A DNA stretch of 14,580 nucleotides from JAUUZT01 sp964654015. Its GTDB lineage: Bacteria; Chloroflexota; Dehalococcoidia; GIF9; AB-539-J10. The stretch is from positions 1 to 14,580 of the forward strand of contig CAZZHQ010000056.1 in NCBI GenBank assembly GCA_964654015.1, read 5' to 3'. The notes under the pieces were generated by a model. It was not told the origin of the DNA and ran no database searches. It worked only from the letters and a program-made list of their open reading frames with translations. Below are positions 1 through 5,892 of the stretch, one piece after another. The first letter of the stretch is position 1; each line of letters begins with the position of its first letter. A program made the translations under genes and the position numbers.

Positions 1-55
1 TTTACGGAGCAGAACCCACTCTTAACAACCTGTCCAATTTTCGGGGACCACCTCA
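1..55 (+). mobile_element. Right end of an IS3-family insertion sequence (partial)
   Basis: Bases 31-55 start with TGTCCAATTTTCGGGG and end CCACCTCA. This is the usual form of an IS3-family right inverted repeat as found just after the second transposase gene (inner TGTCC...TTTT...GGGG, outer end in CA). Read outward, it matches the IS-like terminus at 14526-14550 at 18 of 25 positions. The body of the element would lie to the left, outside the window. Bases 1-30 would hold the last codons of its transposase. One frame stops at 23-25 and another reads through to 64-66, so I cannot fix the frame. The next gene resumes an open frame exactly after base 55, which supports an insertion boundary there. 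The target duplication cannot be checked because the other end is not visible. Confidence 0.6.
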
Positions 56-424
56 TTAGCCACTGACCAGCTAGTCGATAATTTAGCACAAGTATATCCT
101 ACAGAATTTGAGGATATATTATCCATGTGGAGACAAGCAATTAGTGAGGAATCTCCAGTTACGAAGTATTTACTTCTCTATAGAGTAATGGAATCTTTAT
201 TTGAGAGCAATACTCAAAACTTAACAGGTTGGATTATTGCTAAAGAACCTAAAGTACCGATGTTTAAAAACAGAGGAAAACATAAAGTAACATTATATAC
301 CCACCTTAGACATACTATTCATCCCCAAAAGAGCTTATTTCCAATTAAAGAAATACGTGACTCATTACCAAGATTTCAAGATTTGGTAAAAAAAGCAATA
401 AGTGATAAATATGGTTATGTTTGA
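56..424 (+). pseudogene. 3' remnant of a gene cut by the IS; HEPN-like C-terminal region
   Basis: An open frame runs without a start from the IS boundary at 56 to a TGA at 422-424 (122 residues). The first internal ATG is at 125 and has no clear SD, so this looks like the C-terminal part of a larger protein whose 5' part was separated by the insertion. The remnant is helical. It has the segment KYLLLYRVMESLF followed by a basic stretch and LRHTIHP near the end. That layout recalls C-terminal all-alpha HEPN-like domains in large hypothetical or defence-related proteins, where a 'YRVxExLF' helix precedes an R-x(n)-H motif. Here the spacing is R-x3-H rather than the usual R-x4-6-H, so the family call is tentative. 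A short product starting at 125 cannot be excluded. Confidence 0.5.
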
Positions 425-597
425 AAATTCAGTCAGATTATTGACTGTTTATTATAGGTATGCCATATTTTTTGACAGAAGCTATTTATCGTAATATTAT
501 GTTTTAGTATGCAGTGAATGTGTATGGGATAGTCTATTCTAATTGAAAAATGAGCCTGAAGGAAAGGGATTCATGCAACTCTAATGAGTGCGTGGTC

Positions 598-626
598 TTG
601 ACAGAGGGAGATTGTATATATAGACT
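598..626 (+). promoter_or_regulatory. Sigma70-type promoter of the three-gene operon
   Basis: A perfect -35 box TTGACA (598-603) is followed after 17 bases by TAGACT (621-626), which matches TATAAT at four of six positions. Transcription would start near 633, about 54 bases before the GTG at 687. It is the only strong promoter-like pair I see in the 262-base gap between the remnant gene and the operon. Confidence 0.55.
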
Positions 627-686
627 TAATGTGTAGGTTAGTATTTACTCGGTTTATATATCTTCTAGTCGAGACTGGAGCAGCTT

Positions 687-1457
687 GTGGTTAGAATTCG
701 TAAACTACCAAGAAAGCCTCTTATCGAAGCAATACTAGAGTTAAAGTGGCGTGTTGACCCAAATAAAGGTGACCCTAACTATAGCATCTTCTTGGGAAGG
801 CTATATAACCTACTAATGTCGAAATACACCTATCACGAACAGTTGCCTACTAGTATGATTCCAGAACAGATGGCTGTAAATATCGCTCAACACAGGTTCC
901 GAGTCGATGAAGATAAATGGCCCCTTGTACAAGTTGGACCAGGACTCGTAACTGTGAATGACACAGATAACTACACTTGGGAGGATTTCGAGGTACGGGC
1001 TAACGATGTGGTCAAGAACATTTTTAAGGCCTACCCTGACTCTAATAACTTTAAAGTATCTAGTTTAGTTCTTAGATATATAAATGCAGACGACTTTGAT
1101 TATCAGGATAATGATGTGTTTGCTTACCTTAGAGATAAACTAAAGGTTAATGTGGTAATACCTCAGCAATTATTCGATAGTACCGCAGTGGGAGCGTTAC
1201 CGAAAGGCTTCAGCTTTCAATCGTCTTATCTGTCCCAAAAGCCAAAGGGTACTGTAATACTTAAGTTTGCAACAGGGGAACGCAGGAAAAAGAGGTCCAT
1301 AGTTTGGGAAACTGTGGTTCAAAGCATGAATGAAGAATTGCCTTCCTTACCTAGAGGATTCAAGTCTTGGATTGCATCTGCCCACGCCATTACCGACGAC
1401 TGGTTCTTCAAGTTGATAGAGGGCGAACTAGAAAGGAAATTTACTGATGCAGATTAA
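687..1457 (+). CDS. TIGR04255 family protein
   Basis: The 256-residue product opens with the segment KPLIEAILELKW (about residues 10-21). It continues with a long alpha/beta region containing YTYHEQLP and LVLRYINADDF. This N-terminal signature ('lPrkPliEaiLelkw') and the length fit the TIGR04255 family, described as sporadically distributed and of unknown function. I recognise the pattern from memory and have not searched it. No signal peptide or membrane segment is seen, so it is probably cytoplasmic. The GTG start is supported by GGAG at 677-680, six bases upstream, and by the promoter at 598-626. Its last 11 bases overlap the next gene, so the two are probably translationally coupled. Patchy distribution and the neighbouring nuclease suggest, but do not show, a role in defence or a toxin-antitoxin-like system. 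Confidence 0.8.
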   Translation: MVRIRKLPRKPLIEAILELKWRVDPNKGDPNYSIFLGRLYNLLMSKYTYHEQLPTSMIPEQMAVNIAQHRFRVDEDKWPLVQVGPGLVTVNDTDNYTWEDFEVRANDVVKNIFKAYPDSNNFKVSSLVLRYINADDFDYQDNDVFAYLRDKLKVNVVIPQQLFDSTAVGALPKGFSFQSSYLSQKPKGTVILKFATGERRKKRSIVWETVVQSMNEELPSLPRGFKSWIASAHAITDDWFFKLIEGELERKFTDAD

Positions 1458-1836
1458 GAATTCGCAATTGACCTTGGATGCCAATGAAGAGCGTGACCCT
1501 TACCTTGAAGGAACATCAACGATCATAGTTGGGAGCGCTTTACCATCTGAGGGTATTTTTGCTGTACCAACATGGCCTGGTGCATTCGTACATGGAACGA
1601 CCCCTGTCAACAGTGAGGGCTCTGTTCTTGTCTTTACAAATCCGACACTGCAATGGTTAACAATCTATCCAACTATTCAGCCTGAACCGTCCTTAGACAT
1701 CTTAGAAGATTTTGATATACCATTAAAACCAAAAAGGACAAAAAGAGTCAAGGGTATTGTTGTGAGAAGGAGCAGGGCAAGATTCCAAACTGCTTTTGCT
1801 GACGATTTGGTTTATGAGATGGAGACTAATAAATAG
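1447..1836 (+). CDS. Hypothetical protein, second gene of TIGR04255 operon
   Basis: I do not recognise this 129-residue protein. It starts at an ATG inside the end of the previous gene (11-base overlap), with AAAGGAAA upstream at 1432-1439. The first two thirds are rich in hydrophobic, Thr, Gly and Pro residues (TSTIIVGSALPSEGIFAVPT, residues about 23-42) and look beta-rich. The C-terminal third is basic, with KPKRTKRVKG and VVRRSRARF, and could touch nucleic acid or a partner. There is no clear membrane helix or signal peptide. Its stop codon overlaps the SD of the following gene. This packing makes it very likely that all three genes are made together and work together. I would treat it as a dedicated partner of the TIGR04255 protein, function unknown. 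Confidence 0.75.
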   Translation: MQIKNSQLTLDANEERDPYLEGTSTIIVGSALPSEGIFAVPTWPGAFVHGTTPVNSEGSVLVFTNPTLQWLTIYPTIQPEPSLDILEDFDIPLKPKRTKRVKGIVVRRSRARFQTAFADDLVYEMETNK

Positions 1837-1845
1837 GAGTCAGTT

Positions 1846-2364
1846 GTGGTTGATTACAACTGGTATGGAATTGTAGTTGGTAGTGAACTTCAACAAGGAG
1901 ACTTCATATTCGACCTCGAGGTTCCAGTAGTAAGAGAAACTAAGCAGGACGAGCCTCTTGTAGAGATGCAAACCTTCGATACAATTATCCTTACACAAAG
2001 CTGTGATATTCAAAAGAAGGCCGTAGAACACGTTGTTCTTTGTCCTGTTTGGGACATAAAGGTAGCAGCGAAGATTAATCCACAGTTTGATACAAAAGGA
2101 GGGCTCGAAAGGTTAAGAAAAAGACAAGTTGTGGCGTTTCATATGCTGAGCCAGTGTGACTTGTTAGGGCACCAGTGGGATTACATGGTTGTTCAATTTG
2201 AGCGGATTATAGTAATGCCCAAAGATACTATTTTACAGTTGATAACTTCGCAAAGACAGCACCTTCGCCTTCTCCCTCCTTATAGGGAAGAGATGGCTCA
2301 GCGCTTTGGTATGTTCTTTGCTCGAGTAGGGCTTCCCATTGAAATTCCCTCATTTAAATCATAG
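1846..2364 (+). CDS. Hypothetical protein with TQSCD motif, third gene of TIGR04255 operon
   Basis: This 172-residue protein starts at a GTG with AGGAG (1835-1839) six bases before it, and that SD overlaps the stop of the gene before. It has QGDFIFDLEVPVV (residues about 17-29) and then IILTQSCDIQ (about 47-56). A 'GD-x-I/V-f-d' segment followed by a conserved '(S/T)Q/H-(S/D)-C-D' turn recurs in short uncharacterised proteins found in bacterial defence neighbourhoods. That is a pattern I recall, not a search result. The invariant-looking Cys53-Asp54 pair could be catalytic or metal-binding. The C-terminal part is helical and basic (SQRQHLRLLPPYREEMAQRF). No membrane segment is seen. A minus-strand open frame overlaps its start but lacks support. 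Confidence 0.75.
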   Translation: MVDYNWYGIVVGSELQQGDFIFDLEVPVVRETKQDEPLVEMQTFDTIILTQSCDIQKKAVEHVVLCPVWDIKVAAKINPQFDTKGGLERLRKRQVVAFHMLSQCDLLGHQWDYMVVQFERIIVMPKDTILQLITSQRQHLRLLPPYREEMAQRFGMFFARVGLPIEIPSFKS

Positions 2365-2481
2365 CTCCTTGCTGTAAACATACTAGAATATCTCCTCATT
2401 GTGCTTAATACCCGCCCATCGTGGATATAGATGGTGTATAAAAATCAGCCAAAATGTGTAATTATTGTTTCTTAATTCCAC

Positions 2482-3315
2482 CTAGTCAGTGAGAAAAGGA
2501 AAGTATCGCTCGATAAGATATGCTGTATAATTTTCATCTACGCCACAAGATGTTCTAATAATCTCGAAAAGCTCCTGATAAGTCATGTCACTGAAATACA
2601 CTTCGTCTCCTAGATGCCTTTTGAATTCCTCCAATTGCTGACGGTGCATCTTGGCCTCTGGTGAAGGTACTTCATACCACAAATAGAGAAGCTTGAAACC
2701 AGTTGGTCTATAGTCTTTTGTTAGGCCTAATATGTGTTTCAACAGTTGGGGTGCATCTAAATAAGAGAATCTTGTTCTTCCTTTCTCTTCTTCACGAATA
2801 AGATTCACAAGTTCCCAGCACCTGGGTTGCTGTGTCCACAGTCTTGCATCAAGGTATTTGTCTTTAATTCTTCTTTTAGTGTGGCGATGATATGACTCGG
2901 TGAATTTAGACTCTATTGCAAGTGGCTTTAGCTTATTTCCCCTAAACTCCAAATCAAGATGAGGTGGGATTCCACCTAGAGTAGTTCGGTGAGTTTGCTC
3001 GAAATACAACTCAGTCATCCCTTGAGAAGCGCCGCAAGCTGAAGCAATCTCACTGATGTTCCGATTTAACCAGTACTGAAAGACATTAGCTACAAGAGCT
3101 GAAGAAGAATGTAATGCCAACATTTTCCCTCTCTTCTCTTTACTCCCTAGCTCATCTCCCTTTCCAGACTGAAATCTATTAATAACCTCTGGTAAGAGCG
3201 GACTAAACAGGTTATCGCCTAAGGAAAAAGTATAACCATTTTTGTCGAATTTAATCCCTTGTTGGTGTGCCCAATCCTGTTGTTGGTTGTAGATGAACCT
3301 GTATATAACAGACAC
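2482..3315 (-). CDS. PGN_0703-family putative restriction endonuclease (PD-(D/E)XK)
   Basis: The protein has the order typical of PGN_0703-like putative restriction endonucleases: FSPLLPEVINRFQSG, then LHSSSALVANVFQYW (about residues 68-82 of the 277-residue form), then a PD-(D/E)XK core. The core is GIPPHLDLEF followed by LAIESKFTE, giving candidate metal and catalytic residues Asp121, Glu135 and Lys137. The reaction would be metal-dependent DNA cleavage; the family assignment is from memory. No methyltransferase gene is visible nearby, so if it is a nuclease it must be controlled in another way or target foreign or modified DNA. Start choice: a GTG at 3315 has AGGGG on the minus strand at 3330-3326, about 10 bases upstream. 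An in-frame GTG at 3348 would add 11 residues but has no SD. The gene is convergent with the three-gene operon. Confidence 0.72.
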   Translation of the reverse strand: MSVIYRFIYNQQQDWAHQQGIKFDKNGYTFSLGDNLFSPLLPEVINRFQSGKGDELGSKEKRGKMLALHSSSALVANVFQYWLNRNISEIASACGASQGMTELYFEQTHRTTLGGIPPHLDLEFRGNKLKPLAIESKFTESYHRHTKRRIKDKYLDARLWTQQPRCWELVNLIREEEKGRTRFSYLDAPQLLKHILGLTKDYRPTGFKLLYLWYEVPSPEAKMHRQQLEEFKRHLGDEVYFSDMTYQELFEIIRTSCGVDENYTAYLIERYFPFLTD

Positions 3316-3369
3316 TTTAATTATTCCCCTCTCAATAGAATCTTCCACAACAACGCTCTACTAAATGTA

Positions 3370-3416
3370 GCATTATTAAGAAATCTTGTATTTGTCAACC
3401 GCTTAACCGCTGTCAA
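3370..3416 (-). promoter_or_regulatory. Promoter region of the nuclease gene with direct repeats
   Basis: On the minus strand there are two TTGACA boxes 18 bases apart (complement of 3411-3416 and 3393-3398). Between and across them lie two direct AACCGCT copies (plus strand 3397-3403 and 3405-3411). With the inner TTGACA as -35, the -10 would fall near 3370-3378, where the minus strand reads TAATAATGC. The spacing is not ideal for a clean TATAAT. The repeated heptamer sitting on the -35 boxes could be an operator. Confidence 0.4.
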
Positions 3417-3531
3417 ACAAAGCATTGTTTTACCAGCTATTGGTAACTAACAATTGCATCGAATCTTTTACCGAAACAATAACAAATTGTCTGTTTAATA
3501 AGACTCATTCTAATCAGGACTGAATGAGATA

Positions 3532-3650
3532 TCTCTAGAGAGAGAGTAATAAAATAAAAAAGAAACAGACACAGAGACAAAATAAGTAAGCTTACTAATT
3601 ACTCTCTTACAGCATTTTAAATCGTCGTTTAAACGTTTGACGGCATTTTA
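3532..3650. promoter_or_regulatory. Palindrome- and repeat-rich intergenic region
   Basis: The roughly 450-base stretch between the nuclease and the first cassette gene holds no convincing gene. It contains a cluster of symmetric elements: TCTCTAGAGA (3532-3541), a 10-bp inverted repeat AGAGAGTAAT / ATTACTCTCT (3541-3550 and 3598-3607), and a 12-bp palindrome AGTAAGCTTACT (3585-3596) between those arms. Further right are CGTTTAAACG (3626-3635) overlapping AAACGTTT (3631-3638), and direct repeats GCATTTTA (3612-3619 and 3643-3650). The region from 3551 to 3582 is strongly purine-rich. Operators for a regulator, a replication origin, or an element-end recombination site would all fit. Nothing in the sequence decides between them. 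Confidence 0.4.
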
Positions 3651-3702
3651 GTTTTATTGTATCCTTTTAGATGTAAACGTGGCACTTTAATAACAGAATA
3701 CG

Positions 3703-3731
3703 TTGGGCAGTCTGGTGGCTAACTTTATATC
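3703..3731 (+). promoter_or_regulatory. Possible promoter of the accessory gene cassette
   Basis: TTGGGC (3703-3708) and TATATC (3726-3731) are separated by exactly 17 bases. They lie 40 bases before the first cassette gene. The -35 match is only partial, so this is a candidate, not a firm call. Confidence 0.3.
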
Positions 3732-3770
3732 CCAATTACATGAGTAAAATAAATTGGAGGAGGAAAACAT

Positions 3771-4052
3771 ATGCAACAAGTAAAGTTGGTCAACGGGAAA
3801 TTTGTAGCGGAGGAGGTCAAGGGTAGCAGCAATCTTGGTGACAAGCACCGATGGTATGAGATACAGAATGGCCAGTATGCTTCCTTGCTAGGTATAGCAG
3901 GGAAGGATGGACTAGATGTCACTGCGGATAGTGACCGCTCCCGAACGGTGAAGGAAAACAAAGCGGTCAGCACCATAATCAACCTTGTCCTTGAGGACTT
4001 CTTGGCAAAGCGGCATGAGGTGGAAGAGAAGCCAAAGGCAGGGGTAAAGTAG
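3771..4052 (+). CDS. Small hypothetical protein, first gene of the cassette
   Basis: This 93-residue protein is not recognised. It begins at an ATG preceded by a strong GGAGGAGG (3756-3763). The N-terminal half looks beta-rich (KLVNGKFVAEEV, HRWYEIQNGQYASLLGIAG). It is followed by a charged helix with VKENKAVSTIINLVLEDFLAKRHEVEE (in two parts: VKENKAVSTIINLV and LEDFLAKRHEV). There is no signal peptide, membrane helix or cysteine pair. It is the first of a long series of same-strand genes and follows the palindrome-rich region, so its position fits an early gene or small regulator of a mobile element. That role is inferred from position only. An overlapping minus-strand frame at 3725-4078 has no SD and is a shadow. 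Confidence 0.65.
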   Translation: MQQVKLVNGKFVAEEVKGSSNLGDKHRWYEIQNGQYASLLGIAGKDGLDVTADSDRSRTVKENKAVSTIINLVLEDFLAKRHEVEEKPKAGVK

Positions 4053-4094
4053 AGCAAGTTAAGCCACCAGCAATCCAACCAACTGGAGAAAATA

Positions 4095-4316
4095 GTGAAG
4101 CACCTTTACCTTAAGGACAATGGAGAGGTTAAGGATGCCTCCACGTCTCTCATGGTAGGCACCTGGCACAGGAGCAGCATAACCGGTGATATCAATATCT
4201 TCCTGAGTAGTGCACCAGTAGAGGTAAAACATGAGGTTCGAGTCCCATATCATAATGATATAGTCCCTCAGGTATCCACTATCCATCATGCTGGAAAGCA
4301 CAGCATGGTGGTGTGA
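4095..4316 (+). CDS. Small hypothetical protein
   Basis: A 73-residue frame opens with GTG at 4095, with GGAG at 4085-4088 six bases upstream, 42 bases after the stop of the preceding gene. The product has alternating charged and hydrophobic segments (HLYLKDNGEVKDASTSLMVG, APVEVKHEVRVPYHN) and several histidines. I recognise no family. A minus-strand frame covers the same bases, and the protein is short with a non-ATG start, so support is moderate. SD, direction and spacing favour it. After it, 4317-4429 holds no gene, only a small inverted repeat ACCGG / CCGGT (4373-4377 and 4387-4391) and the SD of the next gene. Confidence 0.45.
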   Translation: MKHLYLKDNGEVKDASTSLMVGTWHRSSITGDINIFLSSAPVEVKHEVRVPYHNDIVPQVSTIHHAGKHSMVV

Positions 4317-4429
4317 GGAAGTAGGCCTTGAGGGACATCTTTATGTTCTGCCCCCTGTTTAGTCCAGGTATGACCGGATGAGTTAACCGGTTCTCGGCAC
4401 ATATTCAAATATAGGAAGGGAGGTGACAT

Positions 4430-4624
4430 ATGTCATTAAAAACATCAAATGCGGACCCTAATACGCTTCAGCAGATGGATGATGCCGCCGTTGAAGCGGA
4501 GAAGGACCTTGGCGTAGTAGGTGAGGAAGCAACCAAGGCGTTAGCTGAATGGTGGCAGAGGTGGTATTTACAGGCAGGGCACAAGAGATTGGCCCGTGTA
4601 TTACTCAGGCAGCTAAAACCCTGA
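4430..4624 (+). CDS. Small helical hypothetical protein
   Basis: This 64-residue protein has a strong SD, GGGAGGTGA (4418-4426), just before its ATG. It is predicted almost wholly helical: DPNTLQQMDDAAVEAEKDLG, then EATKALAEWWQRWYLQAGHK, then a basic LARVLLRQLKP tail. The acidic first half and the Trp-rich, basic second half would suit a small structural or DNA-associated protein of a phage or plasmid, but I see no diagnostic motif. It is followed by a perfect GC-rich hairpin (4691-4710), so its transcript may end or be processed there. Confidence 0.65.
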   Translation: MSLKTSNADPNTLQQMDDAAVEAEKDLGVVGEEATKALAEWWQRWYLQAGHKRLARVLLRQLKP

Positions 4625-4690
4625 TGTGTTAATTAACACGGTACAAATCTTACCTAGTTTCATAAAGGATATGTTCTGATAAGCCAGAAA

Positions 4691-4711
4691 AAGCGGGCTT
4701 CGGCCCGCTTT
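4691..4711 (+). terminator. GC-rich hairpin with TTCG tetraloop
   Basis: AAGCGGGC (4691-4698) pairs perfectly with GCCCGCTT (4703-4710) across a TTCG tetraloop, a very stable RNA hairpin. Only three Ts occur at the 3' side (GCTTTCGC), so it may be a weak terminator, a processing site or a 3'-end stabiliser. The same stem core, AGCGGGC, recurs at 5144-5161. Confidence 0.55.
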
Positions 4712-4751
4712 CGCATATAGGCAAATAGGCATATAAAGGAGGTGAACATCT

Positions 4752-5024
4752 ATGGGCTTTGATGTCGGAGCAGTAAACATCGAGTATCTGGAACGACCCA
4801 AAGGAGCAGCTTATGAGTTCATCAAGCACCTGGCAGGAAATGCAAGCTGTGTAGGGGAAGGGAATGCCTTTACCTTCTACCTCAGGAGTGAAATGGAAAC
4901 TGAGGCAGCTGAATTCCTTAGCAGCATGAATGCTGGGAAAGAACAGATGGTAGAGATAGAGGAATGGATGAAGAAGCTTCCCTGGGACGATGATGGATGC
5001 CTGGCGCTTACGTTCAACTGGTGA
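4752..5024 (+). CDS. Hypothetical protein, MGFDVGAV-type
   Basis: The 90-residue product starts at an ATG with AAGGAGGTGA (4736-4745) upstream, one of the best SDs in the window. It begins MGFDVGAVNIEYLERP and ends KKLPWDDDGCLALTFNW. The ordered layout (beta strand, helices, then a 'LPWDxD...L.F.W' end) looks like a compact folded domain. I have a vague sense of similar small proteins in mobile elements of other bacteria, but no named family. No membrane segment or metal motif is visible. A longer minus-strand frame (4650-5087) covers the same bases, but it lacks an SD and lies against the direction of all neighbours, so I take the plus strand as coding. Confidence 0.7.
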   Translation: MGFDVGAVNIEYLERPKGAAYEFIKHLAGNASCVGEGNAFTFYLRSEMETEAAEFLSSMNAGKEQMVEIEEWMKKLPWDDDGCLALTFNW

Positions 5025-5030
5025 ATATAA

Positions 5031-5183
5031 ATGCCAGTATCCGAGGGGAATTTGGAAGGCAAAGTAGAATGCAGAGGTAGGAATCATTTCAGTGAAGGGA
5101 TAAAGGATAAGAGTACCCTGATGAGCCTGGCAGCGCAGGTGAAAGCGGGCATAAGCCCGCTAGGTACAGCTAAATACTTATAG
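5031..5183 (+). CDS. Possible 50-residue protein containing the second hairpin
   Basis: A 50-codon frame runs from ATG 5031 to TAG 5181-5183, filling most of the gap between two well-supported genes. It begins six bases after the stop of the gene at 4752. GGTG at 5020-5023 could act as a modest SD. The product starts MPVSEGNLEGKVECRGRN and ends with a hydrophobic segment (LMSLAAQVKAGISPLG). The perfect AGCGGGC hairpin lies inside the last third of the coding region. It might equally be an untranslated spacer carrying that hairpin. The clean fit between neighbours is the main support. Confidence 0.35.
   Translation: MPVSEGNLEGKVECRGRNHFSEGIKDKSTLMSLAAQVKAGISPLGTAKYL
5144..5161 (+). repeat. 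GC-rich hairpin, second copy of the AGCGGGC stem
   Basis: AGCGGGC (5144-5150) pairs perfectly with GCCCGCT (5155-5161) across an ATAA loop. The stem core is identical to the hairpin at 4691-4710 while the loops differ. Conserved stems with changed loops suggest the structure itself matters. No T tract follows. The stem is 24 bases before the SD of the gene at 5198. Confidence 0.55.
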
Positions 5184-5197
5184 AAAGGAGGTGAAAA

Positions 5198-5575
5198 ATG
5201 AGTGGCGATAGTGATATAGGAACCTGCTGGAAGCCCTGTAACGTGGATGCCTTAGAGCGAAATGTGGCCTTGGTCTTCAGAACTGGAGATATAAATAAGC
5301 TCAATAAGCCTACCTATAGGTTCATCATTAACCACATGGGATTTATTGCTCATGATAACCTCAACGGCTTCCAAGATGAGTATTCAAACCTGGAAGAGTT
5401 TAGGGAGAGGTTACAGACCAGCGAATATTCAACACGACTGGATTACAACCTAAACTGGGCCAATAAATATGAGGGTGACCGAGATTTCAATAAATGGTAC
5501 GGACCAGCTTATTGCAAGAGTGTAGCAGCAGGTATAAGGCGCATTATCTCCAGCAGCGCCAGAGGTAAAGGTTGA
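5198..5575 (+). CDS. Hypothetical protein, 125 residues
   Basis: The ATG at 5198 follows AAGGAGGTG (5185-5193). The product has TYRFIINHMGFIAHDNLNGF (about residues 39-58), then SNLEEFRERLQTSEYSTRLD and a late WYGPAYCKSVAAGIRRI. The aromatic and polar pattern suggests a soluble alpha/beta domain. The GFIAHxxLNGF and WYGxAYC segments look like conserved family motifs, but I cannot attach a name. Cysteines occur singly, not as zinc pairs. It sits mid-operon, 32 bases before the next start, so it is probably co-transcribed with its neighbours. Confidence 0.68.
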   Translation: MSGDSDIGTCWKPCNVDALERNVALVFRTGDINKLNKPTYRFIINHMGFIAHDNLNGFQDEYSNLEEFRERLQTSEYSTRLDYNLNWANKYEGDRDFNKWYGPAYCKSVAAGIRRIISSSARGKG

Positions 5576-5607
5576 AATTGTGAGTTGAAGTTTGGAGGAG
5601 TAAATAA

Positions 5608-5892
5608 ATGCAACTACGTAAATTAGGCAGGCTTTACAAAGAGGCTATTGAGCAAGAGGACTACGAGGCTGTAGATATAATTATAAGCCGACAGTTCTGG
5701 TCCTTGAAGAAGGTACAAAAGGCCTTTGAGAAGCTGATAGGCACTGAAGATAGGCCAAAGCGTATTAACCCAAATCCCTTTGATACTCCAACTTATTACC
5801 TGATGAAGCCCAGTGAGCAAGCAAATGTGGAAGGGAAGTTTATGTACGAGGTATTGATGGGTGAACACAGGATAGAGGGAGGTGCAAGATGA
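5608..5892 (+). CDS. Small hypothetical protein coupled to the next gene
   Basis: This 94-residue protein starts at an ATG seven bases after GGAGGAG (5594-5600). Its first 50 residues form charged helices (LGRLYKEAIEQEDYEAVDI, QFWSLKKVQKAFEKLIG), and the rest has NPNPFDTPTYYLMKPSE and an ending VLMGEHRIEGGAR. No known domain is recognised. Its TGA (5890-5892) overlaps the ATG of the following gene (5889-5891) as ATGA, the classic coupling arrangement, so the two proteins are likely made in fixed ratio. A 99-residue minus-strand frame over the same bases has no SD. Confidence 0.65.
   Translation: MQLRKLGRLYKEAIEQEDYEAVDIIISRQFWSLKKVQKAFEKLIGTEDRPKRINPNPFDTPTYYLMKPSEQANVEGKFMYEVLMGEHRIEGGAR

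Noticed and set aside
1840..2031. 63-residue minus-strand frame over the start of the TQSCD gene
   Set aside because: It lies inside a well-packed operon with no start signal. The plus frame has the better SD and coupling.
2411..2434. Terminator between the convergent operon and nuclease (CCATC / GATGG)
   Set aside because: The stem has only five paired bases with a nine-base loop and no U tract, too weak to call.
4228..4245. T-arm-like GGTTCGAGTCCC stretch
   Set aside because: The flanking bases do not form a T stem, and no acceptor or anticodon arms are found. It is not a tRNA or a tRNA-derived att copy.
3725..4301. Two minus-strand frames (117 and 80 residues)
   Set aside because: They have no SD and unnatural composition (Ser/Pro/Cys rich or mixed) and lie antisense to plus-strand genes with SDs.
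4650..5087. 145-residue minus-strand open frame
   Set aside because: It has no SD, runs against all neighbouring genes, and covers a plus-strand gene with a near-consensus SD. It is read as a shadow frame.
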